Origin: Prunus persica
Taxonomy: Eukaryota > Streptophyta > Magnoliopsida > Rosales > Rosaceae
Assembly (NCBI RefSeq): GCF_000346465.2
Contig: NC_034012.1
Location: forward strand, 25,201,107-25,265,106
DNA: 64,000 bases
Reading direction: 5' to 3'
Numbering within the stretch: the first letter of the stretch is position 1; every line of letters starts with the position of its first letter. Shown piece after piece: positions 1 through 12,431 of the stretch. Made by a program: the position numbers and the translations under genes. The notes under the pieces were generated by a model. The model made no database searches, was not told the origin of the DNA, and saw only the letters and a list, made by a program, of their open reading frames with translations.

Positions 1-152
1 ATGGAAACAATGAGAAATAAGCTCCTATTTCCCTTAATTTATAAGAAGGAACCCAATTTCTGAATGCAAACTAAATATGAGAACACGAGACAGTTTTTTT
101 CACAATCAAGTCAACAGATGATGACACAAAGCCTTTATAAACTACCTTATAC

Positions 153-2273
<2,121 letters not shown>

Positions 2274-2885
2274 GTAAGCTCAATTCGTTGCTCAATATCC
2301 TTACTTTTGATAAAGTCAGAGTCTTTTAGGCTATATGATTCATCAATCTCTTTAGTGTTTGAAATTGAAACAGTTTTCTAGTTTTTCGTAGATTTTTAGT
2401 TTGGTTAAAGTTTATGGTTTTACGGATACGCGTAGTTGCTTTTACTCCTGGAACTCAATGGTTGATAAATTTTTTCAGAATAAAATCTTCAAAAACACTT
2501 ATTTTTTCAGTAATATAATGTTTGGCAATATTTGTTCTGGTGGGATTTGTCTAATTATGTATTTGTTGGGTGATTTTTGTACCTATCAGTGGGTTTGTAA
2601 CTCATCAATGGATGAAAGACTGAATTTTTGGTATCTGGGTTTATGTTTTTATTGATACAAATAGTTGCTTTTACCTCTGGAACTGATTGTTTGAGAAAAT
2701 TTTCCAGAATAAAATCTTTAAAAGTACTTCTTTTGTCAGTAATATAATGATTGGCAATATTTGTTCGGTTGGGCTTTGTCTAATTATGCATTAGATTAGT
2801 TGGCTGATTTTGGTACTTATCAGTGGGTATGTAAGTTGAAACTCATCCATGGATGAAAGACTAATTTTTTGTATCTGGGTTGTAG
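2274..2885 (+). repeat. 5'UTR intron of eEF1B-beta with a ~230-bp tandem duplication
   Basis: The intron runs from GTAAGC at 2274 to TTGTAG at 2885, just before the start codon at 2909. Its body is two head-to-tail copies, about 2411-2639 and 2640-2885. Both contain TAGTTGCTTTTA, CAGAATAAAATCTT, CAGTAATATAATG, GGCAATATTTGTTC and GGATGAAAGACT in the same order. Copy 2 ends CTGGGTTGTAG, the acceptor in use; the matching end of copy 1 reads CTGGGTTTATG and has no AG. Confidence 0.85.
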
Positions 2886-2908
2886 GAAAATCACAAAAAG
2901 GCTTATCA

Positions 2909-4469
2909 ATGGCAGTCACATTCCATGACATCAACTCGGCTGTTGGCCTGAAGAAATTGGATGACTACTTGCTTGCCCGCAGTTACATCACTGGCTACGA
3001 AGCTTCAAAGGATGATCTCATTGTCCATGCAGCTCTTTCAAAGCCTCCATCATCAGAATTTGTGAACGTGTCTCGGTGGTACAACCATATCACTGCACTT
3101 CTTAGGATTTCGTAAGTTCTTATAACTTGTGATGGGTTTCTTTTATCTTTATTATTAGATTAAGATGGATTTCTTCAAAGCTCATATATTTGGGTTAAAT
3201 CTTTGACTTATTTGATTATGTCTGTGGTTGTAGTGGTGTTTCTGGACAAGGCTCTGGTGTCATTGTTGAGGGATCTGCTCCCATCACAGAGGAAGCAGTT
3301 GCTACACCTCCTGTGGCTGATACAAAGGCAAGCACTTTTCTGCCCAATTTACTGAGTTCTTATTTGGATGTCTGTTTGCTTTTTTTGCTTATAATGTGGA
3401 ATGTTAGGGTTGGGCCATTATTGCTTTATCCGCTTTAAGAAATTGCATACAATTGTTATGCTCATGTGTTAGAATGTGATACGGTTTTCAGGCCTCAGCT
3501 GCTGAAGACGATGATGATGATGTGGATCTGTTTGGTGAAGAGACTGAAGAAGAGAAGAAGGCTGCTGAAGAGCGTGCAGCTTCCATCAAGGCATCTACAA
3601 AAAAGAAAGAATGTTAGTTTCCTATCTGATTTTCATCCCTTTCATATTAGTTTCCTATCTTGTTTTCGGCCCTTTCATATTAGTTTCCTATCTTGTTTTC
3701 AGCCCTTTCATATTAGTTTCCTATCTTGTTTTCATCCCTTTCATATTAGTTTCCTATCTTGTTTTCATCCCTTTCATATTAGTTTCCATCAAGGAATCTA
3801 CTCCATGCTCCTTCCCTTTCATATTAATTTCCTATCTTGTTTTCTGAAGGTTTGTTGTTGTATTTTTCCATTGTCAGCTGGAAAGTCGTCAGTCCTGTTG
3901 GATGTGAAGCCATGGGATGATGAAACTGACATGAAAAAGCTTGAGGAGGCAGTAAGAAGTGTTCACATTGAAGGCTTGCATTGGGGAGCATGTAAGTTCT
4001 TTCATCTAAGTTAATTGCAGGTATAAGCTAAGGGCCAGATTTTCTAACCATAGTTAGCAACAAAATTTGGCCATTGATATTCACTTAATACATTAGCAAT
4101 GTGGAAGTCAATGTTATGAAGTTTTTAATTCTCTTGATTGATGCTAAACCAGCCTTTATGTTCCTAATTTGGTTATTTATTATCTTGTTGATTCTGCAGC
4201 CAAACTTGTAGCTGTTGGGTATGGAATAAAGAAGTTGCAAATAATGCTAACAATTGTTGATGACCTGGTCTCTGTCGACACTCTTATTGAGGAACAACTT
4301 ACTGTTGAACCAATTAATGAGTATGTCCAGAGCTGTGACATTGTAGCATTCAACAAAATATGTAAGTATATTTAAAGTTTGTAATCAAGTAATCATTTTA
4401 TGGACTATTTGTTTGAGATACGAATCCTCACTGTTGATTTATCCTTACCCTTTGTTTCTCATTGCAGGA
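2909..4469 (+). CDS. Translation elongation factor eEF1B-beta (EF-1-beta/delta), GDP-GTP exchange subunit
   Basis: Six coding exons: 2909-3111, 3234-3327, 3492-3612, 3878-3991, 4200-4361 and 4468-4469. They give 231 residues, the normal plant length. It recharges eEF1A by swapping GDP for GTP in the cytosol as part of the eEF1B complex. The N-terminal GST-C-like part (1-70) starts [20 protein letters not shown]. The acidic linker (about 101-125) has [19 protein letters not shown]. The C-terminal guanine-exchange domain (about 140-231) has [37 protein letters not shown] and ends CDIVAFNKI. Intron 2 (3328-3491) has a GC donor (AAG|GCAAGC), forced by phase. The stop TGA is split by the last intron (T at 4361, GA at 4468-4469). 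The 3'UTR follows to about 4650. Whether it is the beta or delta paralogue cannot be told by eye. Confidence 0.97.
3613..3845 (+). repeat. 33-bp minisatellite filling eEF1B-beta intron 3
   Basis: Tandem units of about 33 bp with core TTAGTTTCCTATCTTGTTTTC followed by a CCCTTTCATA spacer start at the splice donor and run almost to the acceptor. About five units are regular, then come a diverged stretch (3781-3815) and a last partial unit. Because 33 is a multiple of three, frames stay open across the array, giving a spurious frame of about 180 codons. Confidence 0.9.
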
Positions 4470-5056
4470 TTGGAGCATGGAGTGTTCTAGTGTGAGAGGG
4501 GTTGCTAGGAAGATATTTTATATCCGCTCATTTCTTGTTTCTCGGGGCATGATTTGAGACTTTATATTATCTTTGGTTATGATGTATTTTAGCATTCCTT
4601 TGATGAATAATATGCCAGTCCTTTGTAGGTTTGATAAAGACATCAGTTTATCTTAATTCATATTCTCAGTTTTGTTATGTTGGTGCTTGGAAGTTTGTTT
4701 TGTTTGCTCAAGGATTTGATCTTTATGGTTCTTAAAAGAATCAATGGTTCAAGGATAATATCTGAATTTGATATATATGCCCCACACGACTGATATTCCT
4801 AATAAAACATTTTGTAGTAAATTCTTAATTTAACATCACTCTCTCTTTTACATTTTTATTTATAAAAATAATCATCATTTAGCTTCACATTTTTGCAAGA
4901 GTTTTATGGGTGCCACGTTTTCAAGTTGCGGTTGCAGTTCGATCATACAAAAATGTGTAATGGTTTTACCCAAACAGATGTAATTGCCGTTCATTTTTTG
5001 GTTGATTTCATGATTATAATTCATACCAGCTTTTTTGGTCTCTGCTATTGTCCTAT
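4470..5056. other. eEF1B-beta 3'UTR and intergenic DNA
   Basis: After the stop come about 150-200 bases of U-rich 3'UTR with a GATGAATAATATG stretch near 4600 that could hold the poly(A) signal. The rest is AT-rich. No gene is seen. Confidence 0.5.
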
Positions 5057-5303
5057 GAAGGGTGGTTCAGAAAGGGAACAAGGCCTGCTTCACATACTAA
5101 CAGAGAGATGGATGGATTTAAAGAGTTTACCTCACGGGTATGTATTTTCTTCCTCCTTGAATTGAAAAGGAAATTTTGTATCTTCGCTGCTAATTTTGTC
5201 TTTTTCAGGTGCTAGTTATAGGTGCAACAAATAGATTAGATATCCTTGATCCTGCTCTATTGGGAAAGGGCCGCTTTGACAAGATTATAAGAGTTGGTTT
5301 GTG
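5057..5303 (+). pseudogene. FtsH-family AAA ATPase fragment
   Basis: Two exon pieces around an intact-looking intron (donor GGTATG near 5137, acceptor TTTTTCAG at 5209) encode part of the AAA module: GSEREQGLLHILTE, then [15 protein letters not shown] (second region of homology) and [10 protein letters not shown]. That order is diagnostic of FtsH-like proteases or their inactive chloroplast FtsHi relatives. A 2-base insertion inside the TEMDGF-equivalent codons shifts the frame. There is no Walker A, no HExxH, and the match stops at the copia LTR starting near 5300. The retained intron shows it came from genomic DNA rather than by retroposition. Confidence 0.75.
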
Positions 5304-5573
5304 AAGAAATAGATAAAGGGAAATAAGGAGAATAAGACACACAGAATTATAGTGGTTCAGCTACTTGATATAGCCTACGTCCACTTGAAAGAGAGTTGTT
5401 TGCTCTTATTCATCATAAGAATCACAAGAGATTCAGTAGTACATATATATATATGTAAAACTCTCTTAGTATGCAGTCCCGAGAAGACTTCTAATTCCAA
5501 TATAGTGGTACAGTTGAGAACCTTGGTCCAACGGTAATATAGGTGAGTATTAATCAGAGCAATTATTCCAACA
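5300..5573 (-). mobile_element. Ty1/copia LTR
   Basis: On the minus strand this begins TGTTGGAATAATTGC directly after the polyprotein stop and ends near CTTCACA where the FtsH fragment breaks off. It holds the GTGGACGTAGGC stretch common in plant copia LTRs and a TATATATATATG run. It is the 3' LTR of the fragment at 5574-5690. The exact left edge is uncertain by a few bases. Confidence 0.7.
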
Positions 5574-5690
5574 TTCCCCCTCAAGCTGGTGGGAGAATAT
5601 TGATTGAACCAAGTTTGGGCAAAAGACTTTCAAATTGAGCTAAGGAGAGCCCTTTAGTGAAGACATCAGCCAATTGTTTGTTGCTTCGAA
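5574..5690 (-). pseudogene. C-terminal end of a copia polyprotein (RNase H tail)
   Basis: Minus-strand codons read QLADVFTKGLS, then FESLLPKLGSINI and a stop, with the purine-rich CTTGAGGGGGAATG just before the LTR. The LADxFTK...KLG motif is the usual last part of Ty1/copia pol. Everything upstream in the polyprotein is deleted. Confidence 0.8.
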
Positions 5691-6300
5691 TAAAGGCTGT
5701 ACGAATAAACATAAATAAAAGAGAGCTAAATAGAGCAAAGAGAGAAACAGAGAAAGGGTGCTCAAAACTGAGAAGTAAAAAAGCAACTCAAGAGAGCAGC
5801 CAAAGAAGACAGAGACGGGCAGAACATTCAAAGGAAAGGCTAGGCGAGCGGTGACGAGGCTGGCGGAAGAAAGCAACAGCTCGGTGAGCGGTGACGAGGC
5901 TCACGGAGTAAAGAGACTTGTTATGAAGTTTCAAAGATAGAGAAGCTAAGACATCAAGAAAGATCATATATGAGAGGATTGAACAAAAGAAGATGACTAT
6001 ACAAGATGACTATACAAGATGAAGATCCATGATGGGTTAGGAATGAGGAGTGCCAACGACTCTCAATTTGGCAGAGGTTATCACAGGTTAGGAACCTGGC
6101 TATGATACCAAGTCAGATTCAGAGAGACGGGCCAAAGGTCCACTACTAACAACACCGATATTGTCCCTAACTTAACCACCTACAAAGCTCAATAAGTGTG
6201 AGGTTTTATCACAAAAAGTCTCGGTATTATTAGTAGTAGAACCATTAATTATATTTTGTATTTTATTTAATCAAGTTTCCGATGTGTGACTCATATTCTT
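5691..6300 (-). mobile_element. TRIM-like/short LTR element remnant with tRNA-Met primer site
   Basis: On the minus strand an LTR-like stretch (about 6300 to 6112) with CACATCGGAAACTTG near one end and GGCCCGTCTCTCTGAATC near the other is followed at 6110-6095 by TGGTATCATAGCCAGG, close to the initiator-tRNA-Met complement TGGTATCAGAGCC. About 400 bp of non-coding leader follow and then abut the copia pol tail. The leader contains GAGCGGTGACGAGGCT twice (about 5846 and 5886). It is different from the copia LTR next to it, so this is a mosaic of two elements. No coding sequence is seen. Confidence 0.55.
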
Positions 6301-6569
6301 CAACTCGTACATGACTCTTGGAAAGCAATAGTAGCTATTAAACGGTCGATAATAGTCTTGGCTAGGGTCACCATATGGTCACCACTTGTATTAATAAGAA
6401 AACGTGTTATACTTATACTTCACCGTTGTTGCCCCAAAGAAGAGAATAAATGAGGGATTTGCTTTGGATCTGCCTATTGACTATTTTGCGAACCCATGCA
6501 ACATCTTCGTCGGCTTGAGTTTTTGACTGAATTAATAAATTCGCCGGCATCAATCCATTCTAATACCAA
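6301..6569. other. Unassigned spacer
   Basis: Moderately AT-rich sequence with a short palindrome GGTCACCATATGGTCACC near 6367. No gene or recognisable element. Confidence 0.4.
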
Positions 6570-7323
6570 CATAAAAGTATAGCTAGCTTAAGTTTTTCAA
6601 AATAATAGTATAGCCGGCTGGCTATACTCCGTTTTTATTAATAGTTTAGCCACGCGGCTATAATCCGTTTTTTAAATATTTATTCATATTAATAGTATTA
6701 ACAGGGTTATTATTCATATAAAGAATTTAGCATTTTCAATTTAATACTCATATTATACATATACATACATATTTTTCCGTTATTTTCAATTTGCCAAAAT
6801 TATTATCCGTATATTTTCCCATTAAATACTCGTATTATACACTTATGTATGTATTTTTCGATAATACTTTCGTTTTTAGTACACGTCTTAAAGACTCGGT
6901 AAAACACAAATTTTTTTATTTATAAAAAGCAAACATAAAATACACATATACGTATTTTCACATATTTTTATATATTAAAAAAAACATATATTAAAATATT
7001 AAAATAAATTATTGTAAAATATTAGATAATGGCAAAAAATTTCAGCTGTAACTTGCCAAAATTATAATTTATCTAATAAGTAGTATGATCGTGTGGCTAT
7101 ACTAGGTCTTTTTTTAAAAATTTAAATAAACAGTATAGCCGGGCGGCTATACTCTATTTTTTCATATTTATTCAAATTAGTAGTGTAGGCGCGCAGCTAT
7201 ACTCCGTGTTTTTAAAATTTTAATATAATTAATTCTATACTCCGTATTTTTTAAAAACTTTTCTTCAAATTAATAGTCTAGCCATATGGCTATACTCCGT
7301 TTTGAATATTTATTCAAATTAAT
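6570..7323. repeat. Hairpin-repeat array, segment 1
   Basis: Degenerate units of the type AATAGTATAGCCnnnnGGCTATACTCCGTTTTT, followed by a poly-T and ATATTTATTCAAATT spacer. Palindromes lie near 6607-6628, 6647-6668, 7132-7153, 7182-7204 and 7274-7296; only the central 4-6 bases vary. Between the hairpins is a ~400-bp AT-rich block (CAGGGTTATTATTC, TACTCGTATTATACA, CGGTAAAACACAAA) that recurs in the later segments. The segment is cut at 7323 by LTR-A copy 1. Confidence 0.85.
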
Positions 7324-7415
7324 TGTAATAGCTCGATCCTAAATTAATATTAAATTATTAAATTATTCAAGAAAAATACGATTGTATTCCGAGAATATTT
7401 TAATGGGTTTAAAAA

Positions 7416-7593
7416 TTGACTTTTTGTTCGGGAAAGGATTTGGGAATTTGAGTAGTACCGTTGTGTAGAGCATGTCGAAATGAGTCCGTACACACATAGT
7501 GGGCTCAAATTGGAGTTTTAACGAAGAAGTTATGATCTACAAAAGCCAAGTGGCATAACCGTAAATATTTCAAAAAGGGTTTACTAAAAATAA

Positions 7594-7648
<55 letters not shown>

Positions 7649-7865
7649 TCTCCCTTTTGCATGCAGCACCACCTTCCCTTCAGTTACTTGACTTTTTGTT
7701 CGCGAAAGGATTTGGGGATTTGAGTAGTACCGTTGCGTAGAGCATGTCGAGATGAGTCCGTAGAAGCGTAGTGGGCTCAAATCGGAGTTTTAACGAAGAA
7801 GTTATAATCTACGGAAGCCAAGTGGCATAACCGTAAATATTTCAAAAAGGGTTTATTAAAAATCA

Positions 7866-7901
<36 letters not shown>

Positions 7902-7940
7902 CCCCCCCCCTCGCATGTAGCACCCCCTTCCCTTCAGTTA
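7416..7940 (+). repeat. 272-bp tandem duplication with CT microsatellites in LTR-A copy 1
   Basis: Two adjacent copies (7416-7687 and 7688-7940) share TTGACTTTTTGTTCG, GAGCATGTCGA, GTGGGCTCAAAT and CCAAGTGGCATAACCGTAAA. Each ends in a (CT)n run, about 47 bp in the first (7599-7645) and about 30 bp plus a C-run in the second (7869-7910). Confidence 0.9.
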
Positions 7941-8820
7941 TTGTTCATCCGAACAGTTTTTGGGTTGCCATCTCCTCTCCGGCCACCCCAAGCGACGACA
8001 TTGGTACCAAAAGGACCAGCACACCGTCCTCTTCCTACCCCACCTCTCAACCACCGCCGTATTTCGCTGGAAAATACGAAAAAATTGTTGGTTTTACTCA
8101 TAACTTCATGTAATTCATTCGGGCTATTTTGGCCACCATTTTTGTCGATATAAGTATGTTTTTTCATCCTCTCAATGTGTTCTAGCTAATGGTTGAGTTG
8201 TTTAGGATCAATTTCTGCATTTTGAAACTCAAATTATCGCTTAAAAGTTCAGCCGGTTTCGGCTCGCAATTTCGGCCATCTCCGGCCACTTTTTGGCTAA
8301 AAGTTGCTCCACTCAATGTCCTGATCATCTAGGTATAGGTCTTGACCTGCAGTTTGAAGATTTTTCTATCGTCGAAATCGCTTTGGGCACCCACGCGCTG
8401 CCGGCGTGTGTGGCTGCGCGTGGGCCACTTTGCGACAAGTCTTTGAGTCCTAAAATGATTCTCATGTCGTCCCAAGCACGACGATATGCTCGGATTTGAA
8501 TTTGGTTATCATTTGACTGTCGATTGGATATCACATATTTGGCGTTATTCGGGTTCTATATGTTCGGACCATTGGATCGACTTCATTTTCAAATACGTTG
8601 ATCTAGGTATCTCTAGGATCGTGTAGGAATTTGCAGATTGTGAATCAGAGTCCCAGTCCGATTCAATGACTTAGAGTTTGCGTTAAACGATAACCGTCCG
8701 ATCGTGCGATCGCGAGCAATCCGACCGTTTGTTCCGGACCAAACTTGAAGGACATGTATAGTAAACCTTGTTGAACTCATAGAAACTCTCGGATCGGAAA
8801 TCGGAGGTTGTGGGCCCCAC

Positions 8821-9840
8821 CAGGCCTCATCATTTGGCCCACGGGCTCATGGGCCAATGGGGGCTCACCTGGCCCATCGAAAAAAGCCCGACCCAGCTCG
8901 TTATGGGCTTTGAGATGGCCCGCGGGCCGGGATAGGCTTGGGCTTGGGTGTCTGAAGCCCGGCTCGGCCCATAAACCTGGCCCGATTAAGCCCAAGAATG
9001 CCCTGTCCAATCTGCCCACAAAAGCCCAGCCCGTTAGGCCCGCATACATATATAATAATGTATAAATAAGAGTTTAGGTTTAGGATTATATCTCTTAAAT
9101 CACATATATAATTTGTTTCATTTCATTTACTTTTCTTTACTCATTCCCAATTTATAATTGGATGATTAGCACATTAATTTGTGTCAATTGTTAATCCAAC
9201 AATTATAATTGGATGATTAGCACACTAATCATATATATAAGATGAACAACATATCACATCACCAAATATAATCATATCACGAAACATAATCGTACCACCA
9301 AATATAATCATGCTTTTCTTGAACACATCACCAAATATTTGCATATTTATTCATACCATCCTTTTAAAAAAAAAAAAATTTGATACCTATTATTTTTTAA
9401 AATTATTTATTAAAATGTATTACGATCTAATTATGTAATAACCTAAAAAATAATACTTGGTTTTATTATTTTTGTGGAAAATCTTATAAGTTGTGTGACT
9501 TTATTGGGTGTTTTATGAATTTGGTTTGAAGTGAAAATATTTGAATTAAGTTAGTTTAATCTCAAATTTGGACTAAAATGCCTTTATGATTAAGTTTATG
9601 ATTTTTTTTTAATGAAGTAGGGCCCATTTAGGACCAGCCCGTTGGGCTTAGCCCGACCAGGCTCGATGGGCTTTCTCAAGCCTGACTCATGGGTCGGGCT
9701 TGGGCTTTGAATTTTCTAAAAGAACCCGGCCCAGCCCAGCCAGATATTTTCTCTCTCCTCTTTGAAGTCCGGCCCAGCCCGGCCCAAGCCCATTAAATTT
9801 TGGGCCGGGCTAGCTCGGCCCGGCCCATTGACGAGCCCTA
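8821..9840. mobile_element. Non-autonomous hAT-like DNA transposon nested in LTR-A
   Basis: An insertion absent from the other LTR-A copies, flanked by the 8-bp direct repeat GGCCCCAC (8813-8820 and 9841-9848), the hAT target-duplication size. The ends are imperfect inverted repeats: CAGGCCTCATCATTTGGCC on the left against TAGGGCTCGTCAATGGGCC read from the right (14 of 19 match). Many GGCCCGG/GGGCTTG motifs crowd both subterminal zones, as in hAT elements where transposase binds. The AT-rich middle repeats GGATGATTAGCACA twice. No transposase is encoded. Confidence 0.75.
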
Positions 9841-10609
9841 GGCCCCACGAGCCCAGTTGACCAAGTTTGGGCAGTTTGACCCATCAGTTGACCATGAGTC
9901 TTTCGATGTAGTTCCACCCTTCGAGAAACACTAGAACGACCTCATAAACAAGTCTTGACTTTTTTTTTTGAGTTATTTTGATTATGTTGGGATTATAAGA
10001 TTGTTTTATATTATCTTATGGGATTCTTGGATATTATTTTGATAATTGAAGTTATAGAATAGATGAGCATGGAATACTTGATTGGTGTGTTGTGAAGGTG
10101 AGCCGTGGGTCTCGGCTATATTTATTAGGGAATGAGTGGGCGTTTATTTTTAAGTGTACTTTGCTCTTTTAATATGGAATTTCTTTTATAAGTGAGTTTT
10201 GATTAAAAATTGGGTTAATAAGGATATGAGATCACTAAGGGTTAATATTTTTACATTATTTATTATAATTATTAAAGTATATGACTGAGTGATATTGGAT
10301 TATTTAAATGTAGTTGAGAACTGATTTTTCGAACGACCTTCAATAAAAGGGTACCTGTACCCGAAACCGACACATGTGGGAACCTAAACCTGTGCTCGAG
10401 AGATAGTTGTCCATATATTGATAAGGGATGTATGGATTCTTGAGAAGAGAGGAGCCGTGGTGGTCCATCCCGGATCACACGAGTCAATAGAAAGTTGGAT
10501 CTACATTGGATCTTTTTGGAAAGTTGATAAAATATTTGGAAAATGGATTTGTGGAATAAGGGAAAGTTTATGATAAGTTTCGGAATATGGTTTTTAAACC
10601 TACCACAGG

Positions 10610-10850
10610 AGTAACACCCCCCCTTCCCAATTGCCTTTGTAACAGTTTTGTCATTTATGACAATGCCCCACGTGTTTTGGGGACTCCTGAACCGTGTGGT
10701 GCAAGGATATGCGTTCTCGGGCTGACTACCTATTCTTCGAGGATGTGTGTTCTTGGGCTGATTATGTGTCCCCCGAGTTCTGCGAGGAATGTGGCTCGGG
10801 TTGACTTTGTATTTCCGAGGCTTGCGAGGATATGTCACTTATGTGACACT
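10610..10850 (+). repeat. Degenerate ~45-50-bp tandem repeat inside LTR-A copy 1
   Basis: Units alternate CTCGGGCTGACT-like and TGCGAGGATGTG-like words (10700-10835). The same position in LTR-A copy 2 (15178-15395) and copy 3 (57805-57960) carries the same kind of array with different unit sequence and number. A C-run (about 10616) precedes it. Confidence 0.75.
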
Positions 10851-11822
10851 TGGAATTGACGGAATATTAGTGGAATTGATGGATCATGAATGGGGGTACG
10901 CCTATGTGGAGAGTATTTGAGTTTTGAAATGTTTTAAATTAAAATTGATGATTTTATTTTGGCACTTATTGATGAATGTTTTAATATATGTTTTCCAACT
11001 TATGAGACAAGGATTGAGAGTTTTCTAAGTTTTAAGGATTTTATATAATTTACAATTATTTTCTTAAGTGATGAATTTGTTTTTACATGTGAAAGAGGGA
11101 AACATATTTTATTTAAAATGTTGATATTGACATTAAGGTTTCACGTGGTCAGTGCTATTTTAGTAATTTTCTCATTTTACTTTCACGTGGTCAATGCTAT
11201 TTTAATAATTTTTTTCATTTTCCTACTGATATGTAATAAATAATATATATATATTTATGCACTTGTGGGATGAGTAGAAGATTGTTCTAACCTCAATAGC
11301 CTTTGATTGAATTTCAGTGGATTGATTTAAATTATTTATGAAGGTTTTCTCGATTTTATTTGTTGAAGTTACCTTTGTTTACTTACAATATATGTAGAAA
11401 GAACTATGTATGGCTTGTTTCCTTAGTACACAGACAACCTAGAGTTACTAGGTGCAGCCACAAGATCAAGTGCTGAAAATTTGTTCAGTTAAGTTATATT
11501 AAAACTTGATAATGTATTCATGTTGCTCTAAGAGTTGAGACCAGATTCCGATGACAGAATGATTTATTTGATATAAAGAGGCCTGAGGCCATTCAAAGTT
11601 ATTTGTCTAATGCATGCTGAACGATAGTGATTTGGTTTTCAATATTAATAGTATATTTACAGGTGGAAAGTTTTTGGGAAAATGTCCGTTTTACCGGGGA
11701 GGCTCTAATGATTTTTCGGCAGAAGTCAAACCTTAAAAGAATTGTTGAGTCTTAGTTAGAAGCGCAATTTGGTCAAGTGTGCCTGGCAGATTCCAAAGTG
11801 GAATTTGGGTCGGGTCTTGTCA

Positions 11823-12431
11823 TTAATAGTATAGCCGCCTGGCTATACTTCGTTTTTAATATTTATTCAACTTAATAGTATAGCCGTGTGGATATACTTT
11901 GTTTTAAAAAATCAAATTGATAGTATAGCCGTACGGCTATACTCCTTTTTTATTTTTTTATTTTTTTTTTCAATTTAATAGTATAGCCGACCGGCTATAC
12001 TCCGTATTTTTTATTTAAAAAAAATAATAGTATAGACGCCTAGTATACGCCGTTTTTTATATTTATTCAAATTAATAATATAGCCACGCGGTACTCCGTT
12101 TTTTTTTCTTCATATTTATTCATATTAATAGTATTTCCAGTATTATACATGTACGTACAAATTTTTCAATAATACTTTCATTTTCCATATAACACCCATA
12201 TAATACTTCATGGTATTTTTTTCAGAGTTATTATTCGTATATTTTTTCGTTAAATACTCGTATTATATGCATACATATGTATTTTTCAATAATACTTTCG
12301 TTTTCCTTATACGTCTTAAAAACTCAGTAAAATACAAGTTTTATTTATTTATGAAAAGCGAACATAAAATACAAATATGTACGTATTTTTCACATATTAT
12401 TGATTAAAAATAATAAATATTAAAATAAATT
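11823..12431. repeat. Hairpin-repeat array, segment 2
   Basis: Continues segment 1 after LTR-A copy 1. Palindromes lie near 11828, 11880, 11922-11943, 11980-12002, 12029 and 12080. The one at 11922-11943 is a perfect 22-bp palindrome centred on GCCGTACGGC. The ATACTCGTATTATA block follows. It is interrupted by LTR-B at 12432. Confidence 0.85.

Larger units (their letters stand above)
7324..11822 (+). mobile_element. LTR-A copy 1: probable solo Gypsy LTR enlarged by internal insertions
   Basis: Begins TGTAATAGCTCGATCC and ends TTTGGGTCGGGTCTTGTCA, with perfect 5-bp flanks TTAAT (7319-7323 and 11823-11827). The same termini (TGTAATAACCCGA ... GGGTCGGGTCCTGTCA) recur at 14328-16883 and 55505-61487. 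In the last case they are followed by a primer-binding site and preceded by a polypurine tract, so this is a Gypsy-type LTR. There is no internal domain here. The extra length over copy 2 comes from a local duplication (7416-7940) and a hAT-like insertion (8821-9840). No gene inside. Confidence 0.85.

Noticed and set aside
2401..2655. An 84-codon frame upstream of eEF1B-beta.
   Set aside because: It lies wholly within the 5'UTR intron duplication and has no ATG at its start.
3466..4014. A 182-codon frame across eEF1B-beta exon 4 and intron 3.
   Set aside because: It reads the 33-bp minisatellite and is out of frame with exon 3; splicing explains the locus.
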